DNA from: Taxillus chinensis
Lineage: Eukaryota > Streptophyta > Magnoliopsida > Santalales > Loranthaceae
Direction: 5' to 3'
Assembly: GCA_023512835.1 (NCBI GenBank)
Contig: CM042090.1
Span: forward strand, 47,013,321 to 47,077,320
Length of the DNA: 64,000 bases
A program made the translations under genes and the position numbers. How positions within the stretch are numbered: position 1 is the stretch's first letter; every line of letters starts with the position of its first letter. Positions 33,487-45,201 of this stretch are shown here, in pieces. The notes below the pieces were generated by a model. That model was not told the DNA's origin. It worked only from the letters and a program-made list of their open reading frames with translations, and made no database searches.

Positions 33487-36400
33487 ATGGCCGAAGAAAG
33501 CAGATGCTATTCAACACTCGCCTTAACTCGGAGGTGCACAAGAGCCCATCCCGAATCGAAGCCCGTGGAAAACGTCGACCCACCTCAACCTGCTGCTGCC
33601 GCCACTCCTCAACCACGGAGTTCTGGTTTTACTCTAACAAAACAGCCCAAATTCACACCTGAGTTTTTCTCCCAGTGGAAAGTTCGCATGAAGATGTTTA
33701 TGGTATGCCATAATCATCTCATATGGCCCTATCTTCATCAAGAGATTCCAATTCCGATGACTATCGGAGAACATGAAGTTAGAAGGCCAAAGATGGATGC
33801 CAAACTTACCAACGATGAAAGAGCCTGGCAGTGCGCTAGCGAAAAGGCTCTGGCTTATGTTACATCGTCTTTGGATTCCGAGGCTTTCATGGACGTTCAG
33901 GGCTGCACGACAGCAAAAGCCGTCTGGGATAAACTGACAATCCTCTAGGAGGGGAATCAGTCCCAGATGCAAAACGTGATATGTGCTCTCAGACAGAACT
34001 TTGAGAGTTTCAATCACAAACCTGGTGAATCCCTTGAGAGCATCTATCGGAGATTCGGCAAGCTCATTCTAGAGCTAAAAATTATCAATGAACACTACAC
34101 TTAGTCTCAAATCAATGACAAGTTCTTTCGATCTCGCCTGGATCGCTACTACTCCAAGCGACTCCAGATGCAAGCCGACAAAAGCGGCCGTTTCGCCCTT
34201 GAAGAAATATACGGAGAGCTTCGGACTCATGAGGTCGGATTCAGATACACTGACCGTGATGAGAAAATAGCTCGGAAGGAAAAAGGGGTAGCCCTCAAAG
34301 CTACGGAATGCTCCAGTAATCATCAAGAGGATGATACGTATGAGTCAGAGAATTCTGACTCAGACGCAGAAGAGGAAATAGCTCTTCTTGTCAAATCCTT
34401 TGAACGATTCCTTCGGAAAAGTAGAAAAGGATTCGGAAGAGGCCCCTCATCATCTAGAAGGAAGGAGCAATCGGAGTCGTGCTCCCAAGAATGCTTTAAT
34501 TGTGGGAAACCCGGTCACTGGGCCAAGGAATGCAGATCCAAATCTAAGACGGCAGAGAAAAGTGACAAGGTTACTCCTCGACGTACCACCTCAGACAGCA
34601 GCAAGAACAAGAGGAAGGCGTTCGTGACAAAGTACATCAGTGGCTCGGAAGAAGAGGAGGAATCCTCGGATGATGAGCCAACTCCTAAGCCGAACGTCTG
34701 CCTCATGGCAAATACTGAGGTACATTCTATCTCTGAGCTCATGAGTAAAATAGAATCTCTTATTACTGAATGTGATCATGAAAAGAATGAGAGACTAATA
34801 ATTACTCAAATGTACAAAGATATGGAAAGTCAGAATAAACATCTTGAATTTACTATTACTAGACTTGAAAAAGACATAGCTGACTTCAAAGGAAAAGAAG
34901 CTTGGTATCACGATTTAAGGGCTGAAAATTATCTGCTAAATACCAATCTCTCAGGCCTAAAAGTTATTGTAAAAAGACTCAAGAATGAACTTGAACAGAA
35001 AAGGAAATAAATCGTAAGTGGCTTAAATCCGGGGAAATAGCCTCTTCATTTAGGACTGATCCGGATAATATTTGAGTCAAACCTGGCCTAGGCTCCGAAT
35101 CATCAACCTCCAATGCTCAAGCTACTGAGTGTCCTCCAGATTTCACTCCAAAACTAACCAACTTATATCCTGTTAGTACGTCTAAACCGTTGGACGGTTT
35201 TATTTCAGGTGGCACCATAGTTTATGACTGTGGAGTCGAGGTCGTATCGCACTTCCCGAAGCAGAAGCACCCGTAACTAATGATGAAGGGAAGGCCGCTA
35301 GCATTAAAGCCAAAATCGTAGCACCCAAAAAGAAAGGAAAGGCTAAGGCAGACGCATCTAGGGCCAAGAGCGCGTCACCCAAACGCAATGGATTAGGCCA
35401 CATGGAACAGAGTAGAAAGTCTGTAAAATCTAAGAGACCTGTATCCCCTGTTTGTACTCCGCATTATAGTGTCTGTTCCATCTGTAGGGAAATAGATCAT
35501 TATCACTATGAATGTTGGAGTTTATCTGATAACTAGCTTTGTAATCAAATTCGTACCAATAAAGATCAGTTCAATAAAAAGGGTTTTTCGAGCAAAACAA
35601 AAGTTAAACCTCAAAGGAGTGTCTCTCCTAAGATAACCCAAATAAAAGAAGCAGCTGAAACTAACAAATTAAGGTCAACTTGGAGAGCTAAAAGTCCTAG
35701 CAAAGTCAAATCCGGAACTGTTGACATTACTGCTGTTCTTTCTAACCGCCCGAAACAAGTTTGGGCACCAAAAGTGTAAACTGTTGTCTTTCAAGAGCAT
35801 CTCTAGAATGCACTGCCGGATCACTTGAAGTTAAATATGAATTAAAGCAAGTCGATCCTCGATAGTGGATGCTCCGGACATATGACGGGTGATCAGACTC
35901 TACTTGTAGAAGTTAATGAAAAACGAGGTCCATCCGTTTCATATGGTGACAACAGCAAAGGAAAGACTGTCGGGTATGGCACTTTAACCAACGGCTGTGT
36001 ATCAATCACTAGAGTTGCACTAGTCGAAGGTTTGGAGCATAATTTGCTAAGTGTCAGTAATTTATGTGACAAAGGATTTACTGTTTCCTTTATGTCCAAC
36101 ACCTGTACAGTAAGGGAAAACTTATCCGGAGATGTTAAGTTATCCGGATCAAGAGATGGGGACATATACTCAGTGGTCTTAAGAAATAATTCTTCTGACC
36201 CTGTATGCTTCCTCACTAAAGCTTCAGATGAAGATAGTTGGTTATGGCACAAGCGATGCGCACATTTAAACTTTAAGACACTATCTAAGTTAGCGTCACT
36301 TGATCTTGTCACTGGTCTACCAAAACTCAAATACTTTAGAGACACTCTCTGTCGAGAATGCCAACTTGGCAAACAGACCAAACATAGCTTTAAGAGCAAA

Positions 36401-39146
36401 CCAGTTAATTCAATAACTGCTCCTCTACAACTTCTTCAGATGGACCTCTGTGGTCCTATTTCTGTTCCTTCGCTAGCTGGTGCGAGATATACCCTTGTGG
36501 TTATCGATGATTTCACCAGATACACATGGGTAATGTTCCTGAAATCAAAGGATCAAACTTTTAAGCATCTTGTAGATCTTTTCAACTGGATAAGCAACTC
36601 ACAAGGACTGAGCATAAAGTGCATCAGGAGTGATCATGGTACAAAATTTGATTTTTCAGATATGAGATCATATTGTTCTGAACAGGGCATTCAGCATGAC
36701 TTCTCTCGCGCCCGAACTCCACAACAAAATGGGGTAGCCGAGCGCAAGAATCGTACTTTAGTCGAGGCTGGCAGATCTATGTTAGCAGGGGCAACGCTTC
36801 CTCTCGCCTATGGACTGAAGTTGTGTCCATCGCCTACTATGTTCGGAACGGAACTCTAATAAATAAATCTACCATGAAAACACCCTATGAGATGTGGAGA
36901 GGACGAAAGCCTTCAATTTCACATTTCGAGCTTTTGGGTGTACTTGCTATATATTGATAAATAAGCAAAGAAACCCGGAATAAATTTGAACCAAAAATCG
37001 ATGATGGGATTTTTGTCGGGTACTCATTACATAGCAAGGCTTATCGGGTCTTCAATAGAAAATTTTTTAAAGTTGAAGAATCTATCCATGTGACCTTTGA
37101 TGAAACTAATCTTGATTGGTCAAAAGTTACTTCTTCAAGTTCTAATGTACAGGTCCTGGACAGCAACATCGACTATTCGAAGTTTATGAATGTTCCTGTT
37201 ACACATTCTGACCAACCACGTGGCATCAGCGAGGCACAAAGAAATTACATGGATGATGCTATGGATGATTCGGACTCAGGACTACCATTAAGCTCCGGAC
37301 ATACTCCTTTGGATACCCAAAATTCCGGAGCACCTTCAAGCCCGTCTGGACCAGTTAACACTGAAAGAAACAGTGTTGAAGAACCACCTAGTTCTACCGT
37401 ACCTTCTAATACGGAAACATCTGGTCCGGAAGAAGCTCAACCAGTAGATATACCTGAACCACCTAATCTGGCAAACCTTCAAATTATTCAAGATCAACCA
37501 TCACATGCACAGAATTACAGATGGACCAGATCAAGTGATTGGTGATCCTACTGCTGGTGTAAGAACAAGAGTAGCCACTTTCAACATGTGTCTTTACTAG
37601 TGTTTTCTATCTCAAATAGAACCAAAAGTGGTAGATGAAGCTCTTCAGGATTCGAATTGGATAGAAGCCATGCAAGAAGAGCTGAATCAATTTAAGAGAA
37701 ATAATGTGTGGACTCTAGTACCAAGGCCTAAGTCTCAGCAAGTCATTGGAGTTAAATGGGTGTTCCGGAACAAGCTTGATACGGATGGAATAGTAATCCG
37801 GAACAAGCCAAAGTGGTAGCCAAAGGATATCATCAAGAAGAAGGAATAGACTATGATGAGACCTTTGCTCCAGTAGCAAGACTTGAGGCAATCCGAATGT
37901 TTCTGGCGTATGCTTCATAGGAAAACTTCATAGTTTATCAAATGGACGTCAAGAGCGCATTCCTGAATGGAGATGTTCAAGAGGAGGTGTATGTTGAACA
38001 ACCTCCCGGTTTCATTGAACCTAAGGCAGGACATCTAGTCTACAAGCTTCGAAAAGCTTTATATGGTTTGAAACAAGCTCCAAGAGCCTGGTACGACACA
38101 CTGTCAGAATTCCTACTTGCACACAACTTCCAAAAAGGGAATATAGATACCACCTTATTTCTACGAAAAGAGAAAGGACACACTCTAATCATACAGATAT
38201 ACGTGGATGATATCATTTTCGGATCAACAAATCCGAAGCTTTGTGAAGAGTTTGCAAAGTTGATGATAGGTAAGTTTGAGATGAGCATGATGGGAGAACT
38301 GTCCTACTTCCTTGGAATAGAAGTTAAACAATTGAAGGAAGGAATCTTCATTAATCAAGCTAAGTACACTCGCGATCTTATTAAGAAGTTTGGTATGGAA
38401 GGTTCATCTCCCGTCAAAACTCCCATGCCAATCAGTGCCAAGTTAGATCCTGATGTGGATGGAATATCAGTAAATGTGACTGACTACAGAGGGATAATAG
38501 GATCCTTGCTGTATCTTACAAAAAGTCGCCCAGACATTATGTTTGCAACTTGCATCTGTGCACGATATCAGGCGAATCCCAAGGAGTCACATATGCTTCA
38601 TGTTAAACGGATATTAAGGTATCTCAAGGGAACGATGAATTTGAGACTCTGGTACCCAAAGGAGTCCAACTTCATCTTATCCGGATACTCTGATGCTGAC
38701 TTCGCTGGGTGTCGCATCGACGGGAAAAGCACAAGTGGTACGTGTCAGTTTCTTGGAAATAGATTAATTTCATGGTTCAAGAAGAAGCGAATTCCGTATC
38801 AACCTCTATCGCCGAGGCGGAATATATAGCTGCTGGGAGTTGCTGCGCACAGCTACTCTGGATGCAAAGTCGACTTACTGACTACGGTTTCAACATGTCA
38901 TCTATTCCACTCTACTGCGACAATACTAGCGCAATTGCTATCAGCAACAATCCTGTCATGCACCCTAAGACGAAGCATATTAAGGTCAAGTATCACTTCA
39001 TACGCGACCATGTTCTCAAAAGTCACATCTCCCTGGAACATGTTGCTACTAAAGATCAACTAGTAGACATACTTACAAAGCCCCTACCTGATGCAAGATT
39101 CTCTGAACTACTCTTCTGATTAGGTATGCTTGAATTCTCTGCATAG
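33487..39146 (+). pseudogene. gag-pol: copia gag-pol of element A (SIRE/Maximus type)
   Basis: Polyprotein start MAEES at 33487. Gag has a CCHC knuckle at 34492-34533 (CFNCGKPGHWAKEC) and a second one about 314 codons later at 35474-35515 (CSICREIDHYHYEC). Protease Asp-Ser-Gly is at 35861. Integrase follows with the zinc part and the D-D-E set at 36443, 36632 and 36740 (D-x35-E). RT has YVDD at 38200-38211. RNase H (SGYSDADFAGC, then EAEYIAAGS) ends the protein. The order protease, integrase, RT is the copia order. Breaks: TAG at 33946-33948 with a frameshift, further shifts near 35010, 36800 and 37810, and TGA at 39117-39119 before the family's natural end at 39146. Confidence 0.93.
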
Positions 39147-39215
39147 TTTCACATTTAAATTACCCAAAAGTATACTTACTTTCAGAACATGCATTGTGCT
39201 TTTATTGATAGTAGT
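39147..39215 (+). other. post-pol sequence of A, up to insertion of B
   Basis: Non-coding start of the spacer after pol. Ends in GTAGT (39211-39215), the left target duplication of B. Confidence 0.85.
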
Positions 39216-40643
39216 TGATGGTCCCTCGGAGCCTAGAGGGGGGTGAATAGACTCTTATCCAAACTCTTTTTATTCTCTTATGACACAAATACTTATCTAG
39301 TTAAGTGATAGAATCATTGCGAAAGATAACCAGATAGTGGTAGTATTTTGCTTTATTATCAAAAGATAAATACAACAAAATAGAAGCAAGACTCTTTTAC
39401 ACTCTGTTTACAAAAGGATTCACACTCTAGCCTATATTATCTCTTGAACTCTTGTGCATACCAGAATTAATTCAAGCTCATTCGCACACGCTCTTTAAAT
39501 ATACAAGTATGAATATTTATACAAAAACATTCCTAAAAGACAACCTTGGAACTTGTAGTTCCAGAATGCGTTCAGCACTAACTATTCCTCGGTAGTCTCT
39601 CTGTCTTGACTGTTGCGGTTTGTGGAGCTCAAGATCTTGGATTTGAAGAGTATAAGTGCCATTGTGAGTTCCCAAATATAATTGAAGTTGTGTCCACATA
39701 TCCGGGTGATCCACGTGTAAGATTCTTCAGGTTCTCAACAAGTTTGTCTTACATCAGAACACCACAAGTTGATAACCTTAAATGCAGTTAAGTTGAAGCA
39801 GCATCTTCTTGATCCTGTGTAATTTTCCTTACTCCGTAGCTAATGAAGCTCAGAACCTTACTCCGTGTCAGTGGTTGCTTACTCCGTATCTATTTGGTAC
39901 TGGAATCCTTAGTCCGTGTCAGCGCTTCCTTACTCCGTATGAATGAGAAGGTCAGAGTGCTTATTCTGTATCAGCGCTTCCTTACTCTGCATGTAAGTTC
40001 CTTACTCCATATGTAGGTTCCTTACTCCGTATGTAAGTTCCTTACTCCGTGTGAGTCTAAAGGATCGGATGGCTTACTCCGTACTAGCACATCCTTACTC
40101 TGCATGAGTGAGTGGTCTGGATTCCTTACTCCGCATCTAAGTTCCTTACTCCGTGCAAATAAAGACTCGGATCCTTATTTCGCATCAGTACTTTCTTACT
40201 CCGTATGTACGAAAGACTCGGATGCCTTACTCCGTGTCTTCTTCACTTTAGTTCATTTGAGTGAAAGACTTAACTTTTTAGCTCCGTGTTGACTCTTTTA
40301 CTCCGTGCGACCTTGTAAACCAAGATTCTTACTCCGCATCAGTTTGACTTAGTCCGTTTGAGGCATTAAGAGTAGATTCCGTAATCCGTAGCTTTTAAGT
40401 TCTTAGTTCGCACGAATGTTCCTTATTCCGTATGTATTGGTGACTTGGTTATTTACCAAGTGTTTGACGACACTCACTCTTGTCCGGATCAGGATTATGT
40501 ATCCTGTCCTTAGCTTTGCTCTCACGAGTGTATCTCCAGATTAATAACATATCTTCTGCAATGATCAAAGAAACACAAAAGATCTGAAATCAAATTACAT
40601 AGGGCTTTATCAGCATTATCCAAATTCCGGGCTTGATCCAACA
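39216..40643 (-). repeat. 3' LTR of copia element B
   Basis: Reversed LTR, from TGATGGTCCC to GATCCAACA. Contains an array of CTTACTCCGT motifs (about 39830-40440) and a hairpin at 40443-40461. Confidence 0.93.
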
Positions 40644-40660
40644 ATCTCCCCCAATTATGG
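40644..40660 (-). other. polypurine tract of B
   Basis: Read on the minus strand, ATAATTGGGGGAGAT directly precedes the LTR start TGTTGG. Element C has the same tract at 54225-54241. Confidence 0.85.
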
Positions 40661-40785
40661 ATATGCCCACACCCTTTGTAATCTGATCCGGTAGCGGTGC
40701 AAAAAGATAACATCTGGAATACACATCACAACCATTTTCATTTATCAGCAACAGAATACAATTCAGCCTTTATAAAAGATTTTCA

Positions 40786-43512
40786 TTAAGGTACATAAGG
40801 CTTACTATACTTGAAGATCATTGTTGCTGCTTTCTCTCTAAGTTCCATTGTCTGCTTCGTCGTATAAGTGGTGTGTTGGCTGCAAGATTTGTCCACACTT
40901 AAGAATGACTTGGTGAAGTAACAGACAAAGGCTCCGCAACTATCTCCATCTGGCTGTTGTGGCACTTGCTTCTTGCCCTGGAATGTCGCCTTCAGCTTCT
41001 CAGTTGGTCTCAAAGGAGTGATGCCCAACTTTTCATATAATACAGCTTTCTTCACAGCTTCAGTCAATATGAGACACAGTGGTTCCCATTGATTCTTTGT
41101 TACATACTGCTCCACAATTTGATGAGAATCAATCAGAATCATCTATTTGGACTGAATCATGAAAACAACCATCATGAAATGTGGCGACATGATCCGGTAC
41201 GGAATGAGGATGGTTGAGAGAGTTCTCCATGGCTTGCTATCCTCAGCAGTTCCTTCGATAAAGGACCGAATGATATCTATATTGGGAAGATAGCCCTCAT
41301 TCCAGCACGGCAGAACTTCAAACAAGTGGCCATCCTTGTACAGAGATGGAAACAGCCTCATCTCCATTTTAGCAGCCCTAGAGAAGTTGTCAATGTTGTC
41401 TATTGTAAAGGGGCCTTTCTCCGAACAAAGGGTCCGAATGTCGTCCAAGGAGAAGGGGTACAGGTTAGAGAGACATCTTCTCTCACCAGAAGACGTAGCA
41501 TAGGAAAGCATTGCCTTACACACGCTTCCGTCCGCATCAAGAGGGTCACATGCCGCATATGATGGGAGGAAGGTGTCAGCTGCGGATGGAGAGGATGGAG
41601 GAAGAGCTGCACTCGAGGAGCTTGGCTGAGAGAAACGGCTACGTTTGGGGATTTGTACTCCCTGAAGTAATGAAGAGGTAGGCCGCTTCTCAGCACGAGT
41701 GGAGGTTTGTGATGCAAGACGAGCAGAAGGATCAGATGACACTCTCTCCCCTAGTTTGGCAGATCACCGGGGAGCAATGGGAGGGCGAGCCGTTGTGTGC
41801 ACCAGGTTCGTGAAGGAGATAGACAAGGAGTGTACAGATGAGGCGACTAGGTCCATCTTCTGTTCCATGGAGGTGGAAGAGTCGCTGAGGGCGGAGAGGA
41901 GTTTGGCGCCAAGAGCATCAACGTTGGCGGCGATGGCGGATATTTGGGTGCTTTGAGCTTGGGCGTGGCGTTCCAGCTGGGAGGAGAGCACAGCGTCGGA
42001 GTGGACCGTGCCAAAAGAAGCACGCCCAAGGACCAACTCTGGAGTTTTGGAGGACTCCCCCGCATGAACAGGCGAAGGAGTGCCCGGCGAAAGGAGTCCG
42101 CAGTGTATCAGCGATAGCAGAAGAGAAGGGGCATCCGGAGCAGTAGAGGCATCCGGAGCAGCGGACCCGCTTTGACCAAATAGGTCAACAACGGGAATGT
42201 CAACAGCAGGAGAAGAAGGTCCAGCCTTAGCGGGGGAAGGACTTTGTGCGGCATGGACCGGGCTGGAGGGGTTAGGGAACGGCACATCTGGAATGGAGGC
42301 CGGCATAAGAAAGCCTTGGTCCAAATTCTAGATGATCATGGTCATCGGGGATTGAGTATGGCATGTGTAAAACACCCGAAGATCGGTGTCAGGAATGGAG
42401 GCGATGTGGGCAAGGCTGAAACGGAGCCAAAGGTCCGTTAAGGTGTCGGCGGAGAGATGGTCAAGGTAGACTCGGGGTTGAGGTAGGGGAGGCAAAGGAG
42501 CTTCCGGAAGAGATTCCAGGACATCAGCAATGGCAGCAGCAACGGCGGTATCAACCGCGGCAGCAACAGCAGAAGTGGAGTGGGTGGGGACATCCGCAAC
42601 AGAAGGGGCTGAATAAACAGCTCTAGGGGCACTGCGCTGAGATGGCCCTGCAACCTCGGAGGGTTCGCCACGGACGCTGTGCTGGGAGGCCTGAGAAATG
42701 GAGGGTGCAGCAACGGACCGAATCCGGGAGGATTGGTGAGCGGAGCTGACGTCAGGGGCATGGCTGTCGGAGGGGTCACCAACAGAACTGCCTTGTTGTT
42801 CCGTGGCAGGGAGAAGGCGCAGAGCGGCAGAGGGACGACGGGCTGTCATGTTCCCATAAGGCGTAAGATGGCGAAGGTAATAAGCTGGAGGAAATGAAAC
42901 AGCATCAGAGCGGGCGAAATGGTCCGGATGAAGATGCCGAAAGACAATGCTAAGGATGCGCCCGAAGGAAAGATTCATGGGTCCAGTCTGCAGCAGTCGG
43001 AACAAAAACGTCCCCCAGTCCATTGGAAGACCTTCAAAAATGTCGTACATAGCCAGAAGAAGATCGTACGGAATAGAGTCTAGAGCGGAAGTGTGATCCA
43101 GTAGATAGCGACTCAGTATGACCGCCATACAGCGATAGCGGCCTTGGAAGGACTTCACCTTGTATTCCTTGGCTTTATAGGTGCAACCCATAGAAGCCGC
43201 CATGGGATCAGCATCGGGGCGCTGTGGTTCACGGGGGCGTAAGCTGAGAGCAGCGCGGAGAACGTCAGGGGTAATGATGATGGATTCACCGCGAACATAG
43301 GAGATGATGGAGTCGGTGGTACAACAGATCCGTTGGTAGTACTCGAGAATGTCGTCTACAAGAAGATCGACAGGATTGGAGATCGAGTCGAGTATGTGAG
43401 AGGCTTCTAGAAGAGGGTGAAGATGGGAAAACCAGTCCGGAGGGTCTGAGACACTGCTCCAATCGACCAGATGGCCGGGATTGACACCGGAAAGAAAGGT
43501 TCTGGGTGCCAT
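40786..43512 (-). pseudogene. third ORF of B: 908-codon protein with C-terminal Ulp1-like cysteine protease
   Basis: A separate gene after pol, in the env-like position of SIRE elements. The frame is continuous over 908 codons from MAPRTFLSG at 43512 to the stop at 40786, broken only by stops at codons 396, 584 and 790. C has TGG, CGA and CAA there, so all are explained mostly by transitions. Residues 1-215 are globular and may belong to the putative plant transposon protein family (PF20167); that is a weak match from memory. Ser/Ala/Pro-rich linkers follow, with a helical segment at about 500-575 and PKRSR near 610. Residues about 640-908 look like a C48/Ulp1 protease: ILIPYRIMSPHF with His778 (41179-41181), ILIDSH with Asp795 (41128-41130), and PQQPDGDSCG with Gln853 and Cys859 (40936-40938). 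His-Asp spacing is 17, as in SUMO proteases. No convincing membrane segment is seen. Target and role are unknown. Confidence 0.8.
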
Positions 43513-45201
43513 TGTAGATGAAAGTTGAAGGGCGAGAGGGAAGGCGAGGTCTTAGGGATTGAAGGAGCAACGAGAGTTTTAGGGATTTGAAATGAATAAC
43601 ACTCGTGCTTCGCAGGAATGACCAGAATATATAAGACTGAGTCCGTAAATGTCAGCGGGTCTAGGAATGTGGCGAGTGAAACAGTAAACCGCTTGACAGG
43701 CTGATGTCATTAGTCATGATATCGCTACGCCTCTGAATTAAAAGATGATGTGGAGACGGCATGACCAAGTAAGGATAACAGCTGTTTGCCTTCCGAGGAG
43801 GTGTGAGCATCCCGAGACATGCATTTAGTGAATCATCATGATTCCTCCTCAAAAGCACGCGATATATAATAAGACATGAAGTTTCACAATTTGACAGTGT
43901 CAGGAGTCCGGAGGAATGAACCAACAATCATCCGGAATTAACGATAGTCGAGTGATGAGTATTCGGATGAAAAGTAGACCGTGTCCGTAGTAACAGAGTG
44001 CGATTAAAGAGAAGTAGATTCCTTTGCTGTCAATAAGTCGAAGAGAAGAGAAGTACCACAACACTTCAAATCCAAGACTATGGACTGGATTTATCGATAA
44101 GGGTGCAAAGAAAATCTGAACCTGTAGGTTCACAAAAATAAGCTAAAAGTACAAAAGCTTAACAGGCAAGGATTAGTACGGATAGGAGAAAATAGTCAGT
44201 GAAGAGCTATATAATCCGAACTAATGAGTAGCAGAACTTATGCATTACTAAGAATGAAATAGACATATACATACTAGAGAATGATCAATGTGACTGAATC
44301 AAGGCATATGTCAGATAATAAATACACAAGTTCATATAGGTCAACATAGCGAAACCGTCCTACTGAACGATGTAGCTAAGATTAATTAAAAATCATATGA
44401 TTTGACCAAACTAGGAGTCATGAGTGAAAAATGAGGAAGTGGACACATGTCAAAAGCAAGCAGTTGATTATCCGATTAAAATGCATGGTTGAAGAAAAAA
44501 AATACATCCAAGCATGCCGTAATTTCGTTTCAACAACGCATATCCATCGGATCCGAAGTAAAGGTTCAGAGGAGGGAATATCCGAGACATATTAGGGGGT
44601 TGTTACTAAGGTAATAGATGAAGCTTAGGCTCCCCGTAGATCATTCAATCCTCTCAATGAAAGTCCCCCTCGAATAGACAGCCAGGAAAGAGGTCATGAG
44701 ACATATACGGGGGGGTATTACTTGAATAATTTATAAAGCATTTTCTCCCCCGTAGATTGTGCAATCCTCTCGGTAGACCTTTCCGGCTTAAAGAAATTCA
44801 GCACGGTCTATTTTTTTAGGAAACTATACTTTGAAGCTAATCGATCGCGATTGTGTATTCATCCACCAGGCATTCCGAGCTAACCCATTTCATTTCTTCA
44901 ACAATACATGTTAATAGAGTAATCTAAATGAACAGGCATTTGTCATGTGGTGATCAGTGGAAATTAAGATTATGAAACCAGAATGAGGTTAATCATATAA
45001 ACTTTAATCGTGTTTGCTTAAACGACTTCAGTCGGGAAACGCAAGCATCCTCCCAAATATGAAGTTGCTATCAATATCAGAAGCATGAAGCACATTAGAC
45101 AATAAGTATGATCATCATTAAGATCAGTATGTATCTACTACTATCAATAAAAGCACAATGCATGTTCTGAAAACAACTACTGATGGATAACAGGTGAGAA
45201 G
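43513..45201 (-). other. pol to third-ORF spacer of B
   Basis: No supported gene in 1.7 kb. It contains a tandem duplication (about 116-120 bp period, 44580-44790) of a block with GAGAGGATTG and ATCTACGGGGGAG followed by a CCCCC tract. The G tracts resemble the polypurine tract at 40644-40660. The part nearest the third ORF could hold its promoter or a splice acceptor; I found no clear one. Confidence 0.65.

Noticed and set aside
35893..36399. Antisense ORF of 168 codons inside copia protease/integrase (also at 48025-48360 and 61422-61826)
   Set aside because: Shadow of the sense polyprotein; recurs because the sense sequence is conserved, with no domain of its own.
39830..40440. CRISPR-like array of short repeats
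   Set aside because: Motif is only about 9-10 bp, spacers vary freely in length, no cas genes, and the array sits inside a plant LTR.
41697..42441. Plus-strand ORFs opposite the third ORF of B
   Set aside because: GC-rich shadows of the Ser/Ala/Pro-rich minus-strand frame, which is the one conserved with C.
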